The position numbers and the translations under genes were made by a program. A stretch of 64,000 bases of DNA from Oreocharis arfaki. Taxonomy: Eukaryota > Chordata > Aves > Passeriformes > Paramythiidae. Positions 1 through 12,900 of the stretch are shown piece by piece (within the stretch, counting starts at the first letter, position 1; the number at the start of each line of letters is the position of its first letter). Where the stretch lies: the NCBI GenBank assembly GCA_013398015.1, contig VZRR01006745.1, forward strand, positions 1,610,766-1,674,765, in the 5' to 3' direction. The notes under the pieces were generated by a model. The model saw only the letters and a program-made list of their open reading frames with translations, did not search any database and was not told the origin of the DNA.

Positions 1-2279
1 TCTTCAGTTTCTCAATTTATCTTTTGTTTCTATAACAGCCCATTAACTAGTCCAATTTTATTCTAATTTCTTTGACATTCACAAAGTTTGCAAAGGAATG
101 TAACCACCCCCAGCTAAATTTTAGTATCACAGAGACAATAGGTTATGGTTTTGCCACAGTTACATCCATCACTCTTGCATAAATACAAAAAGAAACCTAG
201 AATATCCTATCTAGGAGACACTGTCACTCCTGCAAACAGCAAAATATTTATTCAAATAATTGACAATTGGAAGAAGCAAGTATGTTATCAGCATGAAGAC
301 TTGGAGGAGTCACTTCGAGATTAGTTAAGAGACATCCACTTTGCTTTGCCAAACAAAATACAGGAAATAAGAGATTTGGCGTAAGGATACTGAGTTGTCT
401 TAAGACTGACTTGAAAAGTCAGTCTTGATAAGACTTTTAGCCAAAGAATTATTCTACAATGTGTAAAAAAAAAATCCAAGCATGCATCAAATGGTACGGT
501 AGTACACCTAAAAAGGTTATATTTAATTATTATTTAGATATTCACTAGCACCTCTCTGTTCGTTTGTGTATGAGAGCTCTGCAGAAAATATGTAAAAACA
601 TTCTTTTTAAAAAAACAACTTGTGTGCTAAATGAGGTATTGTTCAGTGTAAAAACCAGTTTTTTCCCACAGTTTTTTGCAATAAACTCAGAAAAGTATTT
701 TATTCCCATGAAAAAGGGCATAGCCCTGCTGTACCGAATGCTTTTTAAAAAGAAATTAAATCTGCTGCTTGTGAATTGCATTGAGTTTTCTCTGATCGCC
801 CCCTACCCCACTCAAGAAGTTTAAAATGTTGTTATTCACCTTGAAAATTACTGTCTCTACTTCAAAGGGAAACTCTAAGTATAATCCATTAAATATTACA
901 AGGCACTTTTATGATAATAAGACAAATCTTACCAATAGAGAAGATTTCTTTTTGCCAAATGCCCTTCTATAATAAAGGAGATGATTGTTACGAAAAAAAA
1001 AGGCATAAAAAAGGATAAAGGGCTTTAAAGGGAAAGAAAAACACATCAAAAAGAAGGGTATTGTTCGAATCCAGAGAATGAAGATTCTTTTCAGAATAGG
1101 ATTACTTGGAAACTAGTTTTTCTGATATTTCACAAAATCTCTGCTGAGACTTGGTGACACAGCAAATGAGCATGTTTTATCAAAAGTCCAGCTCCTTGTG
1201 GTTCATGTAACTCTCTAAGGTGCATTTGCTGATTTTTACCTGAGCAAAGTGTTTCTACTTAGATTATTGAAAATCATTCAAATTCTTGTATAGGATGATC
1301 TCCCTGGTTTCCTGGTTTACCTTGAGCTCTCTGAGAGAACAAGTATGGTTGCAGAATTATAAGAAATTGAGAATTGATCAGTTAAATTCTCCTGCAAAAA
1401 TTCATCCTGCAAAATTGAGCAGAAGTGCCAGTCTCAGTTGGGTAAAGGTAAATGTGTCTCCTTTTCTACTTTTAATGGCTCTTCTATCAGTGCCCCACCA
1501 ACCCAGGGAGTTCTGCAGGAGAAAGGGACAAGAAGACGGGAGAAAGTATGACATGTAACAGAATTATACACTGGCTGGGAATAAAACGTACCATCAATTC
1601 CCATACAAAGTATATAAATCACTCCCTAGTTTCAGTGTTCATTTAATTTTCAGTGTCCATACAATGTGTGTGTACAGAAAAAAACTTCAGTTTTTCCTTG
1701 GAATATGAGATGGCAAATGGTTTTGTAATTGTGAATAGCCTAGTTTTCTGCTGTTGCATTAACAGCTTGTACTCATACATACTATCTTTGGCTTCTGTGA
1801 AGATGTGAGTCTGTGCTCATTTGCATTTTTAAGACATCTTAATATTAACATATTTGACAATCAATTAAAAAGAGAACAACCTATAATCTCTGGATCCTCT
1901 GTCAATCAAGGTAGTGTATGTGGTGTTTTAGATCCTACGACTGCGCTGTGGGTGATTTTGATTAAGTTCTCCAAGCTGATTTGTTGATAGGCTAAAATTC
2001 ATGCCTTCTTTCCTTCAGATAATTGATAGAATAAATACATCCCAGGTACATCCCGACCATTCATAACAAATCTGAGAGGCCTTCCATGAAGTTTGGGTGG
2101 AATTCCAAGGCATATATAATCATAAGAAATGAAATATTATACGACTAGTTAGAGGAACAACTTGGAAAAGAGTGCTCAAAGCTTAACAGAGTTGCTGACC
2201 AGAAGACAACAAAACGGAACTGATGAAATTAAGTTTCTTCAAAACTTTCCATTCTATCCCATCTATCCCCTATGGACGT

Positions 2280-2706
2280 GGGCTCATTGGAGTGGGTCCA
2301 GAGGAAGTAATGAAAATGATCGGAGGGCTGAAGTACCTTTCTCATGAGGACAGGCTCAGAGCACTGGTGTTGCTCAGCCTGGAAAAGAGAAAGTTCCAGG
2401 GAGACCTTAGAATACCTTCCAGAACCTGAAGGGCCTATAAGAGGGCTTGTAGTGATAGAAGAGGAGATAGCTTAGACTAAAAGAAGGTGGGTTTAGATTA
2501 GATATCAGGAATAAAATCTTTACTGTAAGTGTGATGGGGCACTGGCACAGGTTGCCCAGAGAAGCTGTGGACGCCCCATCCCTGGCAGTGTTCAAGAACA
2601 GGTTGGATGTTGCCCTGAGCAATCTGGAAGGTGTCTCTGCCCATGGCAGGAGGGTTGGAGCCAGAGGCCCTGTAAGGCCCCTTCCAACCCAAACCATTCT
2701 ATGACA
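2280..2706 (+). mobile_element. CR1 LINE 3' fragment, sense
   Basis: The stretch aligns by eye with the 3' end of avian CR1. It has the end of the reverse-transcriptase reading frame (GTCCAGAGGAAG ... GATCGGAGGGCTG) and then the typical 3' region with GGTTGCCCAGAGAAGCTGTG. It ends CCAACCCAAACCATTCTATG. It is 5'-truncated, as is usual for CR1, and frame-disrupted. It is inserted antisense to SLC1A3. Confidence 0.93.
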
Positions 2707-3162
2707 GGGTTCCATTTTCTCAAGTCTGTTGATGGAAGACTAGGAGGCAGACAGATGTTTTACATATCTGTGGTTACAGGCGTGTGTTATTGCCCACAAT
2801 CAAGAATTTAAACTTGCTTGGGTTTTGGCACTGTGTTTTTGAGATGTGTTAACTTTGATAACAATAGGACATTGTGGAGAAAATATCTGTTCAGAAAGTA
2901 AGAGAAGAGAGTGGAGTACAGAGTCAGCTTCATAGCAGCTACATATAGTAACTTGTACAGTTAGTCTGTCTTGGAATTTGGAAAAACATCAAACAGTTTC
3001 TCTGTATATTAATTCAAATGTCTTATTACATTGTCTCTAAAACAGCAACAGCAATGCTATGTCTTTCTGCAGGTTATAACACTTCAAGGATACAGAATGT
3101 CTACTTTTTATATCTTGGTGTGTGCACCTTTATAAAATTATTTAAAAGAACAGAAAAATGTG

Positions 3163-3192
3163 GGTGTGTTTTGTTTTGTTTTGGTTTTGTTT
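3163..3192. repeat. SLC1A3: TTTTG/CAAAA low-complexity run next to the exon 3 donor
   Basis: The plus strand reads as imperfect repeats of TTTTG, so on the transcribed strand the intron begins GTAAACAAAACC and continues with CAAAA units. It starts within two bases of the splice donor. Such short pentamer runs vary in length between individuals. It may arise from a retroposon tail or by slippage. Confidence 0.75.
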
Positions 3193-3194
3193 AC

Positions 3195-3332
3195 CTGTGA
3201 CTAAACTGGAGACAATTAGTGGCAGGACCAGCATCTGCAGCATTCTCATGAGTAGTTCTCCTGGAAATGAAAAGTACTTCACTTCCCGATAGCTCATCTT
3301 ATATGATCGAAGAGAAAATCCCAGGATTACAC
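3195..3332 (-). CDS. SLC1A3: SLC1A3 (EAAT1/GLAST) coding exon 3
   Basis: This internal exon encodes part of the sodium-coupled glutamate/aspartate transporter that clears glutamate from synapses, mainly in astrocytes and retinal Mueller glia. The minus-strand translation contains MSYREVKYFSFPGELLMRML followed by QMLVLPLIVSSLVTG. This matches the end of TM1, the first extracellular loop and TM2 of vertebrate EAAT1 almost residue for residue. The acceptor is pyrimidine-rich and ends in CCCTTCAG just before 3332. The donor after 3195 is ACAG|GTAAAC, which lacks the usual G at position +5 and so looks weak. The exon is 138 nt long and phase 1 at both ends, so its loss would remove 46 residues without a frameshift. 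Its 5' end joins exon 2 in frame to give ...VAVILG-VILGF. Downstream exons lie beyond the left edge. Identification is secure; strength of the donor is inferred from consensus. Confidence 0.96.
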
Positions 3333-3514
3333 CTGAAGGGAGGGAAAAGATATCATTACTCAGTCTTTTAAGGTAGTAGTAATGTCTGAACATGGCCATC
3401 GACAGAGTACTTGCTTGACATATCTAATTGTAACCTGGGGTTTTTACTACACTGATTTACTTCCTCCAGTATTATCAACTGCTATGAGTAGTCCTACTGA
3501 CGACTTGAGATTGT

Positions 3515-3923
3515 TGTCATGGTTTAGGAACGGTGTTCCCAATTAAGTGTTCCCAGCGAAACACTGCAAACCACACACAGCTTGTTCAGTTCCCTGCTCC
3601 CTCTCCCCTGTGGTGGGATATAGAGGAGAACTGGAAGCACAAAATGTAGAGATCATGCTTTGAGATAAGAGCAATTTGCCAGAGACTGCAATGAAATAAG
3701 AAAAATAGCAGTAATAATTTTAATAACAAATTGTACAAGAGGCGAATGATTCACACACAAGTGGTCACCATGCAGAAATCCCCAACCAGCTCCAAGACCC
3801 GGAAGGGGCCCCTTCCCCTGACCCCAAAAATGATGTCAGGTGGTGTAGAATAACCTCTGTGTCCTAGCCAAGCCCACTCCTGGCTACTGCAAAAACTAAC
3901 CCTCTCCTGGCCAAATCAGGACA
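3515..3923 (-). mobile_element. Solo LTR of a songbird-type endogenous retrovirus, sense to SLC1A3
   Basis: On the minus strand the element begins TGTCCTGATTTGGCCAGGAG and ends AACCATGACA. These are TG...CA termini, and the pattern matches a common passerine LTR family (opening TGTCCTGGTTTTGGCCAGGA, closing AAACCATGACA). It is about 409 bp and has no adjoining internal region, so it is a solo LTR. An ATTAAA hexamer (plus strand 3719-3724) lies in it on the minus strand. I could not find a clean target duplication (flanks attgt and gttat). It lies in intron 2, in the gene's orientation, 182 bp before exon 3. The family name was not verified. Confidence 0.8.
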
Positions 3924-6900
3924 GTTATTCAGAAGGACTTTTGTGCTGCTATTTTTAAAAATCTGGATTACTGTCAAAGGTATATCTTGAGCACTAATGA
4001 AAAGGAAACAATCTCTGCTACTGTGGCCAAGTGTCTTGAGTTCTGGGATTTTGAGTGCAATCATGTTTGCAATGCATATACATACTAGCTACCAGTCTTC
4101 AGAAGTCTTGTCCATGCCTGTTTACTCTGTGGGGCCTGATCCTGCAGATGTGATTCAGATTGAAGGAGATAACCAGGAGAGACGAATTTGAGAATCCCCT
4201 TGTGGTTTGGTCTTTACATAGTCAGAAAGAAGTGGGAGGTAAGCAGCTCTACACACACCTACCTTCAGGAATACTGACCCTTGCAAAGAAGAAGATAATC
4301 AGGGTTGGAAGGCCTTACTGGATGATTAAGTGGTGGGTTTCAATGCCTGAGGGACAGGAGCAAGGGAATGCCTGGATCCATTTATCTTGTGGTGTAAATG
4401 GTGCTTGAGATACATTTACAAAGGGAAGATGTAGATGGGCTGATGTGTGGCAACCTAAATTTCCCAGCTACAACTTTGAAGATTTCATCCTGTGCTTTTC
4501 ACCAACCACTTTGTTTGCGTATTTATTTAGTTATTGGTTAGCTGGCATGACCAGTTGCAATTTGCAATTGTTAAACGGCTTGGTGCCTATCTGATGTTGG
4601 TCTTCTATACCCAGCCAAACAATATATGGCTTTATCTGGAACACATTACCCATACAGATGGTGAAACTCAACTATCTTGCCTTTCCATTCATGACTCCAT
4701 GGTCTTCGCCACTGTTTAGTACTGGCATTTGGGTTAACTGTGGCTGTGCAGAAAGCTGGATCAGAGAATTGATCCTGCTGCAAAAGAATTTATTTTACTG
4801 AGTTAATTTTTAGCCAGGTCAATTCCCTTAGGCAATTATTTTTTATGGCTACACAGCTGTTAGTGCCTTCACTGATAGAAATGTGCCTTGGAGAAGACTG
4901 GGATTGCCCTTTTTGAAAGATAGGCAGACTAAGGTTTCCTAAAATCTTTTATGAAACTGGTCCTCAGTGATAGGCAGCAGAGCATTCCAGCTCCATTCTA
5001 AATCTTGTTAGAACTTGAGTACGTCCTGAAAGAGTTGTAACACTTAACAATTTTGACAACTGCTAGTTCCAGTTCTTAATCACTTCGTGGTTTTGCTTTT
5101 ATTTAACAATTTTTTGATTCTTACTTCCATAGAGCAGATAATATCTTCATGCCAAATGTTGCTAGCTAAAATATGCTGTCATGCCTCCTACACTAGATTA
5201 TTGACATCTTCTGGTGAAAGCAAACAGCTGTAACTCTCGATTTAGTGACCTCTGTCTGATCATGATTTAGGGACTTCATCAGGTTGGTTAAGCTAGAGGA
5301 GTTGAGAAATATCTTGCGTAGAACAGAAAATAGAACAGTATTACAGGATGGAGAGAAAAGTGATTAGAATGCAAATGACACCAAGCATGGAGTTCATGTT
5401 ATGGAGGAGAGTGGCAGGACTGGAAGACATTTGATTTAGTCTCATCTATTTGGGAGTTCATAATGAAAAATCTGTAGTCTCAGGTAGCTGAAGTGCGTTT
5501 TGCGTAAATTGTTGGTTTTTAGGTAAAATTACATCATGAAATGCATAGAAGGGCATCTGAATTACTCTTGTTTCAAAGAGTTTCCCTTCTTTTCAACAAA
5601 GTTTTAAATTCTTCCACTGCGTTACTCATTATTTTCTTTTTATGTGAGAAACACATTTCTCAGATATAAAGAATCCATCTGGATCTTTTGTTTCTGCACT
5701 TAATGAGCACTACATTTTGACAACTGGGTAACAAGCAAATAGAGCTAGACCAGTTTCTTACTTAGGCCACAATCCTGCAATTAGTTCCACATGAATTAAT
5801 CACTGCACTAGTACAAAGCCTCACTGAGGCTAGTAAGGGTTTCTGAGGCTGCTATAAGAACTAGTCCTTATGCTATGCTATAAGGGCTCAATTATCTGTT
5901 CCACTGCCATCCAAGCAGTACAAAGTGACCTAAGATGTCTGTTTGATATCATTGGTAGTAAGAGTGAGTTTTTGAAGTTCCACGTAAACCTGTTGAGCCA
6001 AAAATTATTGGCTTTTTTTGTCCTAACGTGCTTTGTGCATAATTACAGGGTTGCCCAGCGCTGCAGTTTACAGAAGGAATTTCTGCAATGTGAAAAAAAT
6101 GTGCCCTGGTAGTGTATTATGTTGAAATGGGTCAACACACAACAACTACTAATTCTTCAGCCTTAATCTTAGCACCAGTATTGATTTGTATGCAGTCATG
6201 CCCAAGACATGAGAACCTTTCTCTTACTCAGTTTCCCTGCTTGAAATATAGACACAGTAGCAATTGTTTCACAGATAGTTCTGAAAATTGGTTGTGTTCT
6301 CACAGTCATCCTAGTAGCTGAAGAAGAAATTTAAGAAAATTATTTCCTCATGGTAGGGTTTGATAATGAATGCAGAGCAGCATTATTTTACCAGTCCCTC
6401 TTAATCCTAGAATAAATTAAGATGGAACTTCATTTTCTGTTCTGAGTTTGAATAACTAGATAGTGTGTATAATATCCCATCTGACAAAGTTTAATTAACA
6501 AAATTCTTGAAATAGAAAAGTTAAATTTGACAAGGTAACTTTGTCTTCTTTGAATTAGCTTCTTATAACCAACATTCACAGGCTTGAAATAATGAGACAG
6601 TAGCATATAATGATTTAAAAACAGGCACAATGACAAAGCATCAAAATAAAGTCCTGAGCCAAGACCTTGTAGAAGGTACTAAACCTTCAGAAGGTGTGCA
6701 GTATTCCAACAACCATCCACTACTTTGTGGGGCAGGAGTTCTAGTGCTTAGTACCGCTCACGACCAAGACTGGGAAGATTAAGTATTGGAACTGGCCTTT
6801 CTCAGTAAAAGTTTCAAGTTTCAGGTTAATTCTGAAAATTGTAATGATACAAAGCTTTGTGTGAAACAAGCTCCCACAACCTGTTGTGCAGGTTTCTGTT

Positions 6901-9900
6901 GACCCTTTGTAACAGAAAAGATCAACTAATCAACACTATCAGAGCCTGACTTCTCAAATGGTTAATAGTGTACCTTTTCTGCACTGTAGGAAAGAGTAGA
7001 TATATCAACAGAATTTAGGCTTTTTCTGGACAAAAATAAGTAGTGCCGGTTCAAGTTAACAACCTGAATTCTGTACATGTGTATAGTGTATAGCAGAAAC
7101 ATATTGTTAAATAGAGTTCATAATGAAAAAGCAAATCAGCTTAAGAGTTATAAAAGGATTTTTGAGGTATTCTTGTCAGTGATATAGTTAAGTTTATGGA
7201 AAAATTTATTTGTAGATAATTCTGATGACAATCAGAACAATCTAACATGTAAACCATTTCATTGCATTGATTTTAGACCAATGTAGAATAAAAAAATAAA
7301 AATCAATCAAAATAAAATTCAATATGTATGAATGAGAGAGGGTTTAAAACTTGCAAGGAGCAGAAGGTGAAAATAATTTAGGCAGTTAGGGTAACAGGAT
7401 GAAAATTGCAAAATTATAGGTGCATTTTGGAATTCTTTATTCCAAAAATAGGAACACATTGATGAATGGCCTGCAGTCTTCAGTTCTAGATGTTGGGTAC
7501 CAGAAAGGAAACAATAAGGTCTTCATGTCAGACTTTAAAAACTGTGGATATACTTGCACAGCTAAGAAACATACAACCTTCCATATAAAATGTCTTAAAT
7601 GGACTAGCATCAAAGTGTGATGAAGTCAGCAATAAAATCAGGGTCTGAAGTAGCAAGACAAAAATACTTCCATAATACTAAGTTTTTCAGAACAGATATG
7701 TTATGGACGTGGCTGGTTTTTAAAAAATAAAAAAAAAATTCACACAGTTTCCTTAATTGAATTTGAAAATGAGCTTCAAAATCCTCCTTGGAGAAAATGA
7801 AGTTCTTAATTGTGTCACAAAAATGCCTCCACAATAGTAGAGGGGTCTTTCACATGACTCTTTGGGTTGCATATATGAAATGGGTAGCATGCCTACACGT
7901 GAGTTTAGAACAACACATCAATTAAAAAAACCTGTGAACCATAACTCTTAGAAGATGGGAGATGAGGCCTTACCCACTTCTAGAAATTCATTCAAGAGCT
8001 TTAGGGAGCTTAAGTCTATACTTCTGGCCTACTTAGAAGAATTATATGTATAAAAATTTAATAAAGAGAAAGGATTGCCTTTTTCTTTACTTCAAATGAT
8101 TCATTATTTTAAGACCAAGTTATTGAAATGAATTCTTATGAGCTTCTGGTCTCTATCTTATTTCAGAATCACACAGGAAATAAGACCATACAATTATTTC
8201 AAACTTGTATTTTTTACAATGCCCATGATATCTATGTATTTTCAAGCAAGAAATACAAAATTCTGACATTTGTAATTCTCAACTGACCGAACATCACTTA
8301 AACATATTTCAAGAGGAAATTACTATGTGTTATATCAATGATGGTGCAAGAACTGCTTTTTCTTTATCAGTGCTTGCCAGTTCAATCAGAACACACCACT
8401 GAGAGTTATACACACCTCTGCTTTTCAACGTAAATCTCAGAACACTCTTAAATGAGGTCCATACCAATACCCTCTTCTTTAACATATGAGGTACAGAATT
8501 ACTTTTTCTTTTCCAGCAGGAAATAGAAAACTTCGAAAATAACTGGAAAAAGAATACCTTATGCTGAGTAAAATGCTGTTCTAAACTAACAGCTGTTAAT
8601 AGTCCAGTTCCAGAAAACCTTGTAACCAGCAAGCAAATAACATTTTGTTCTATAACAGCAATTGGGCAAGAGCCATGAAGGGAATCAGGCTTCTACCAGT
8701 TTAATGGGATATTGTATATTTTTGTTAGCTGCACAGCCATTTCATTCCTACGTTCCTGCAGAGCTCTGGAATGACTGCTTTTGTTCTTTGGGCCATTTGT
8801 TTCTGCTTAATTTACCATTTAGTTCTGACACCTTTTCTTCTAACAACCAGTTTCAGATAAGTCTACAACTGTATTTACTTGAGACAAACAGGTAAATTAT
8901 TTCTCTAGTGATAAGAAATATTACAAGTTGCTGACAAAATCCCTTTCCTAATTTCTGTCCTTGCTTTCCACAAGAATCACACAATTTGCCCAGCATGGTT
9001 TTGATTTCCATAATTTTTGTTCCATAATTTTATATTGAATCTTCACTCCCTGATATACCTGATATATCATCCCTCTTTCCTTGCTTTCTGGTTTTTCTTG
9101 TGTAGATAGGAAGTTATGTTCCCCTTGGAACTATTTTATTGGACATAAATACCAGGTTTTAACTGCATGATGACATTGCAGCAGGGAGCTTAAGGAACTG
9201 TGCTCCAGGCTGCTCTATTAGAGTCTATATTAAAGTGGAATATGGGTTAATTTGGACAAAAGCAGCTACCTCTACTTTGCCTGAGACATACTGTGAGAGG
9301 AGTCATGGGACAAACAGCATGGAAGAGCTAGATATCCTGGACATGACTGGGATCCAGAAAAGATCGAGGGTCTGCAAAAAGCGACATCCCCAGAGAAAAG
9401 CAAGGGTATTGCAAAGTAAGAGTCAGGTTGAGGTCAGAGAGCTGCCCTCTGCATCAGAAGAGAAGTCAGTGTGTTACCTTTGCTCAGGGGCCACAGGAGT
9501 GCCATGGTACTCACAGCTGTCCTGGGGAGATACAGAGCCACAGCCCTGCAGTCACAGTACCTCAGGAACACCTGCCCCCTGAACTTTACCCTAAAGGTTT
9601 ATTTTACCCTGTAAGAGAGATTATTTTCCCAAAAAACCCACATGAGGCTTCTAACACCAGTATTCAGTTACAAATCGCAGAGATGCAGAGGCGTTTTATA
9701 ACCCATGTGTATTGGGGGCATTCTGAGCTAGATTTACAGAGATACATGGGCACTTAATTCCCAGCTCAAAATTAGTCAAACACTCTTTCTGCCACCTTCT
9801 GTCCTACTCTGGAGGAGCTTGAGTTCCTGAAACAACTTTATAGCTATGGCCGGGCACTTGCATAGTGCTTTTAACTTGCAGAGACAAAATCTCCTCCTTG

Positions 9901-12900
9901 GATTTTGTGGACAGAAAGCATATAAGTGGAAGGGGGAGTCTTAAGCTGTAAGAACTGATTCAACTAAGCAATGAGTAAAACCACCATTTGATCAGATGCT
10001 GCCTAAACTGGACACCAAATCTGAGGCTATTACACTGAGCTTCTGAGTGCTGTTAAAAAGGCTTTTTAGAAATCATTGAAATTTGTCCTTTACTATTTCT
10101 TTGGTCTAGTGTGAGACTCATACACTTTTTCCCTTTTGTCTCTAGTTGTTTGGCTCATTTGCCTGTCTTCCCCAATTAGGAGGTAATTTTCTTCCTTTGA
10201 GAACATGTCCAAAAAATTGGTCTCTTTTTATCCAACTTTAACTTCTCTGTTTGTCTTTAAATGTTTTTTAATTTTTTTGCTAGTTTTCCTTGAACTGTTT
10301 CTGTATTTATCCCTTGTTTGCCATCTTTGATTTCAGTCCTTTTTCCTTTTTAAAAAATTTTATTTTTAAGACAAGTAATTGCAGGGCATTAGTAGAGGAT
10401 TTGGAATGAAGAGGAGTTTTCACTGCTGGCACTGAAGCAGACTGTTCTTAATGGAATAGGGACAGTATTCCTGATTTCATCCTCAGACAACAGACTTCAT
10501 TGAAAGACAAACTATGCCTAGTTTATACACTCTTGTTAGTCTCTGAGCTACATTTAAAAAATACTTTTGAAGCAAAAAATAGCAAATAATTCCATGAACA
10601 TACAGGAATAATTTCTTACTATGCATATACAAATCTCAGGCATTCACAATATATGTCAGATTCTATTTTATAAAGTAGTATTTAGTATTATGCTACTACT
10701 CGGTACTTTACAAAGTTACTGTAATAACTGTTTCTTTCATGCCTGGCTTTACTTCGCTGCTTTATGTTCTTGACTAAAGTTACTGTATTTACTCTCACAA
10801 AAAAAATAGATCAAAACAGATAAAAAATCTGTACTCTGAAAGTTTATAGGGTACCTTTCCTGCCTTTACTTTTCTTTCTTTCCTGTTTTTCCTCAGCTGG
10901 AAGCTGACATATTCCTTACCAGCGCTGAATTCTACTTTTCCCTACTATGGTCTCAGCTGCCCATCCATATTATTTTGTCTTTTTTACAGTATAGTAGCAC
11001 TAAGGACTCTCAGATGGTGAGACTGAGATCACTCAGGTCCAAGAACTCTGTGCAAACATGCACAGAAAACAGAGCTCTACTCAGAAGAGCTTCTAGTGTA
11101 GTTTGACAGAGATCTTGAAGCTAGATATGGAGAGTTGCCTTTGTTTTTTGTTAATTCCAGCTTAGACACACACTACAAAGAGTTCATTTTAGGCTAGACT
11201 GTCTTAATATGCAGTTTTGCACCATCATTAGCAGGACATTCAAATTATGCATTCATATCTCTATGGAACTAGTCCAACTTATAATTCCTACAAAGACACC
11301 TGTTAATTTAGCTTAGTGCTGATAGTCTGAATCTGTAAATGACTTATTTGACACTGAGGTTTAAGTATTTTGTTGAATCAAGATATGCCCATGCCAGAAC
11401 TACTTGGATCATGGAACGTATCCCATGGCAGACTTTGTTAAAAGATTTTAAGGAATCTTTTTTGTCCAGTATCTTGCTGAGACGTGCAGACAACCTGGAT
11501 AGACTGAGAAGGAACATCTCCTGTTGTAGAATACAAGACTTTTGCCAAATCAGGTGTAAGCTTTACCATAACACCTCTTTCAATGTTTGATTTGTTGTTC
11601 AGTGAATTCTTTCCGTAAGAAAATTGGGTTCATGGCTGAAATAGATGGGATCATGTTACCATCTCCTTGAAGAGCTAACTAGGATGCTTTCATCCCTAGC
11701 AGTTTGATTATGACTTGCTTCATCTCTAAGATCCTCAGTATGGCTGTGAAACTGTTCCCAAATAGAACCTTCCGTCTATCTCCTTTACTTGCCAACAGCC
11801 TCTTTCAATATATGAATTTCCAGAAGTGTTTTATTTCAGTTGATTAAAAAGAGGTATCATGCCTTACTTCTTGTGAGTTAACTCATCTGAAAGATATATT
11901 TTAGCATAGATGATTAATTTAGATGTAGCCTCTGTACAGGTAATGACACCTCTCTTCTCTCTGTTAGGAGTTACCCAGAATGGCAGAATTCTCCTATCTT
12001 AAAGGTCTCAAAAACGGCAAAGGGAAATTTGCACCTGGAATAATACTTAATTACACAGTAGGTACCTGAGTCCAAACTGTGACCTTTAAAGTCCCTCCAG
12101 TTAAAAAAAAAGCTCAGTTCTGGAAATCTGTAAAGCTAATGGGCATGGCTCCATTTGGCTTGGAAGACTCCTCAGTTCTCACCATTCTGCTTGTGTTTTT
12201 CTCAGAACTGCTGTGACCTGAACACCTATTTGCTTAATTCCAGGCTAAGTCCCGAGGGACTAACAAACAAACACAACTGCCACACAGAATGCACAGAATT
12301 ATCTGGACTTGGGATACCCTGTGTCCCTGTTCTTGCTCAAGGGATCACTTCATAGCCTGGGGCTTCCTGTTAGAGGTGAACATTTTAGTCATCAGATTAA
12401 ACACAATGCTGCCTTTTGCTCTCTTGGCATATGTATTTGTCCTTAGAAGCCTTGCATTTCCCTCTGTCCAATAACACCTCTTTGAAAGGAATGGTGGAAT
12501 TCCCTCCTCCTGCAACTTGCCTTTTGAGAGGAAAAGAATAGCCTAACTCCTGAAGTGCTGCTGACACCATTCCCAAGGTGAGGACACTCTTGCTTCTGGT
12601 TCTCCACTGGGTGAAAATGTCTGGCATGGTCCTGACTCAGAAAGGAGTGGGAGTAGGAATGCAAACCTGTTTGTTTGTTTGCCTGTCTGTGTTTCTTGAC
12701 AAGTTTTAGGCAGTTACATGCTTAGGTTGTGGACTTGTGCTGTTACCCTGTTGAGTCTCCTAGATCTAGCTCATGCAAAGACTCAGAGCTCTGAGATTTG
12801 GATTCCATGGGCGGCTTCCTTTGCTTGCATTTTAGGCTTTGAAGGACTTGATTGCACATTCATGTCTGTTTAATGTGTGGATTCTCAAGCCAAAAATTTT

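Larger units (their letters stand above)
1..3194 (-). other. SLC1A3: SLC1A3 intron 3, partial
   Basis: This is intronic sequence downstream of exon 3 on the minus strand. It is AT-rich and holds a CR1 3' end at about 2280-2706. The short ORFs here show no family resemblance. Immediately after the exon 3 donor is a CAAAAC-type run (3163-3192). I see no further SLC1A3 exon; the next one lies beyond the left edge. Confidence 0.85.

Noticed and set aside
1060..1080. GTTCGAATCC, resembling a tRNA T-loop
   Set aside because: No anticodon or acceptor stem or cloverleaf pairing lies around it.
2162..2715. Several overlapping ORFs on both strands
   Set aside because: They are shadows of a CR1 3' end.
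9235..9757. Overlapping plus-strand ORFs of 115 and 109 codons in SLC1A3 intron 2
   Set aside because: No recognisable domain; overlapping frames in a GC-richer patch point to composition.
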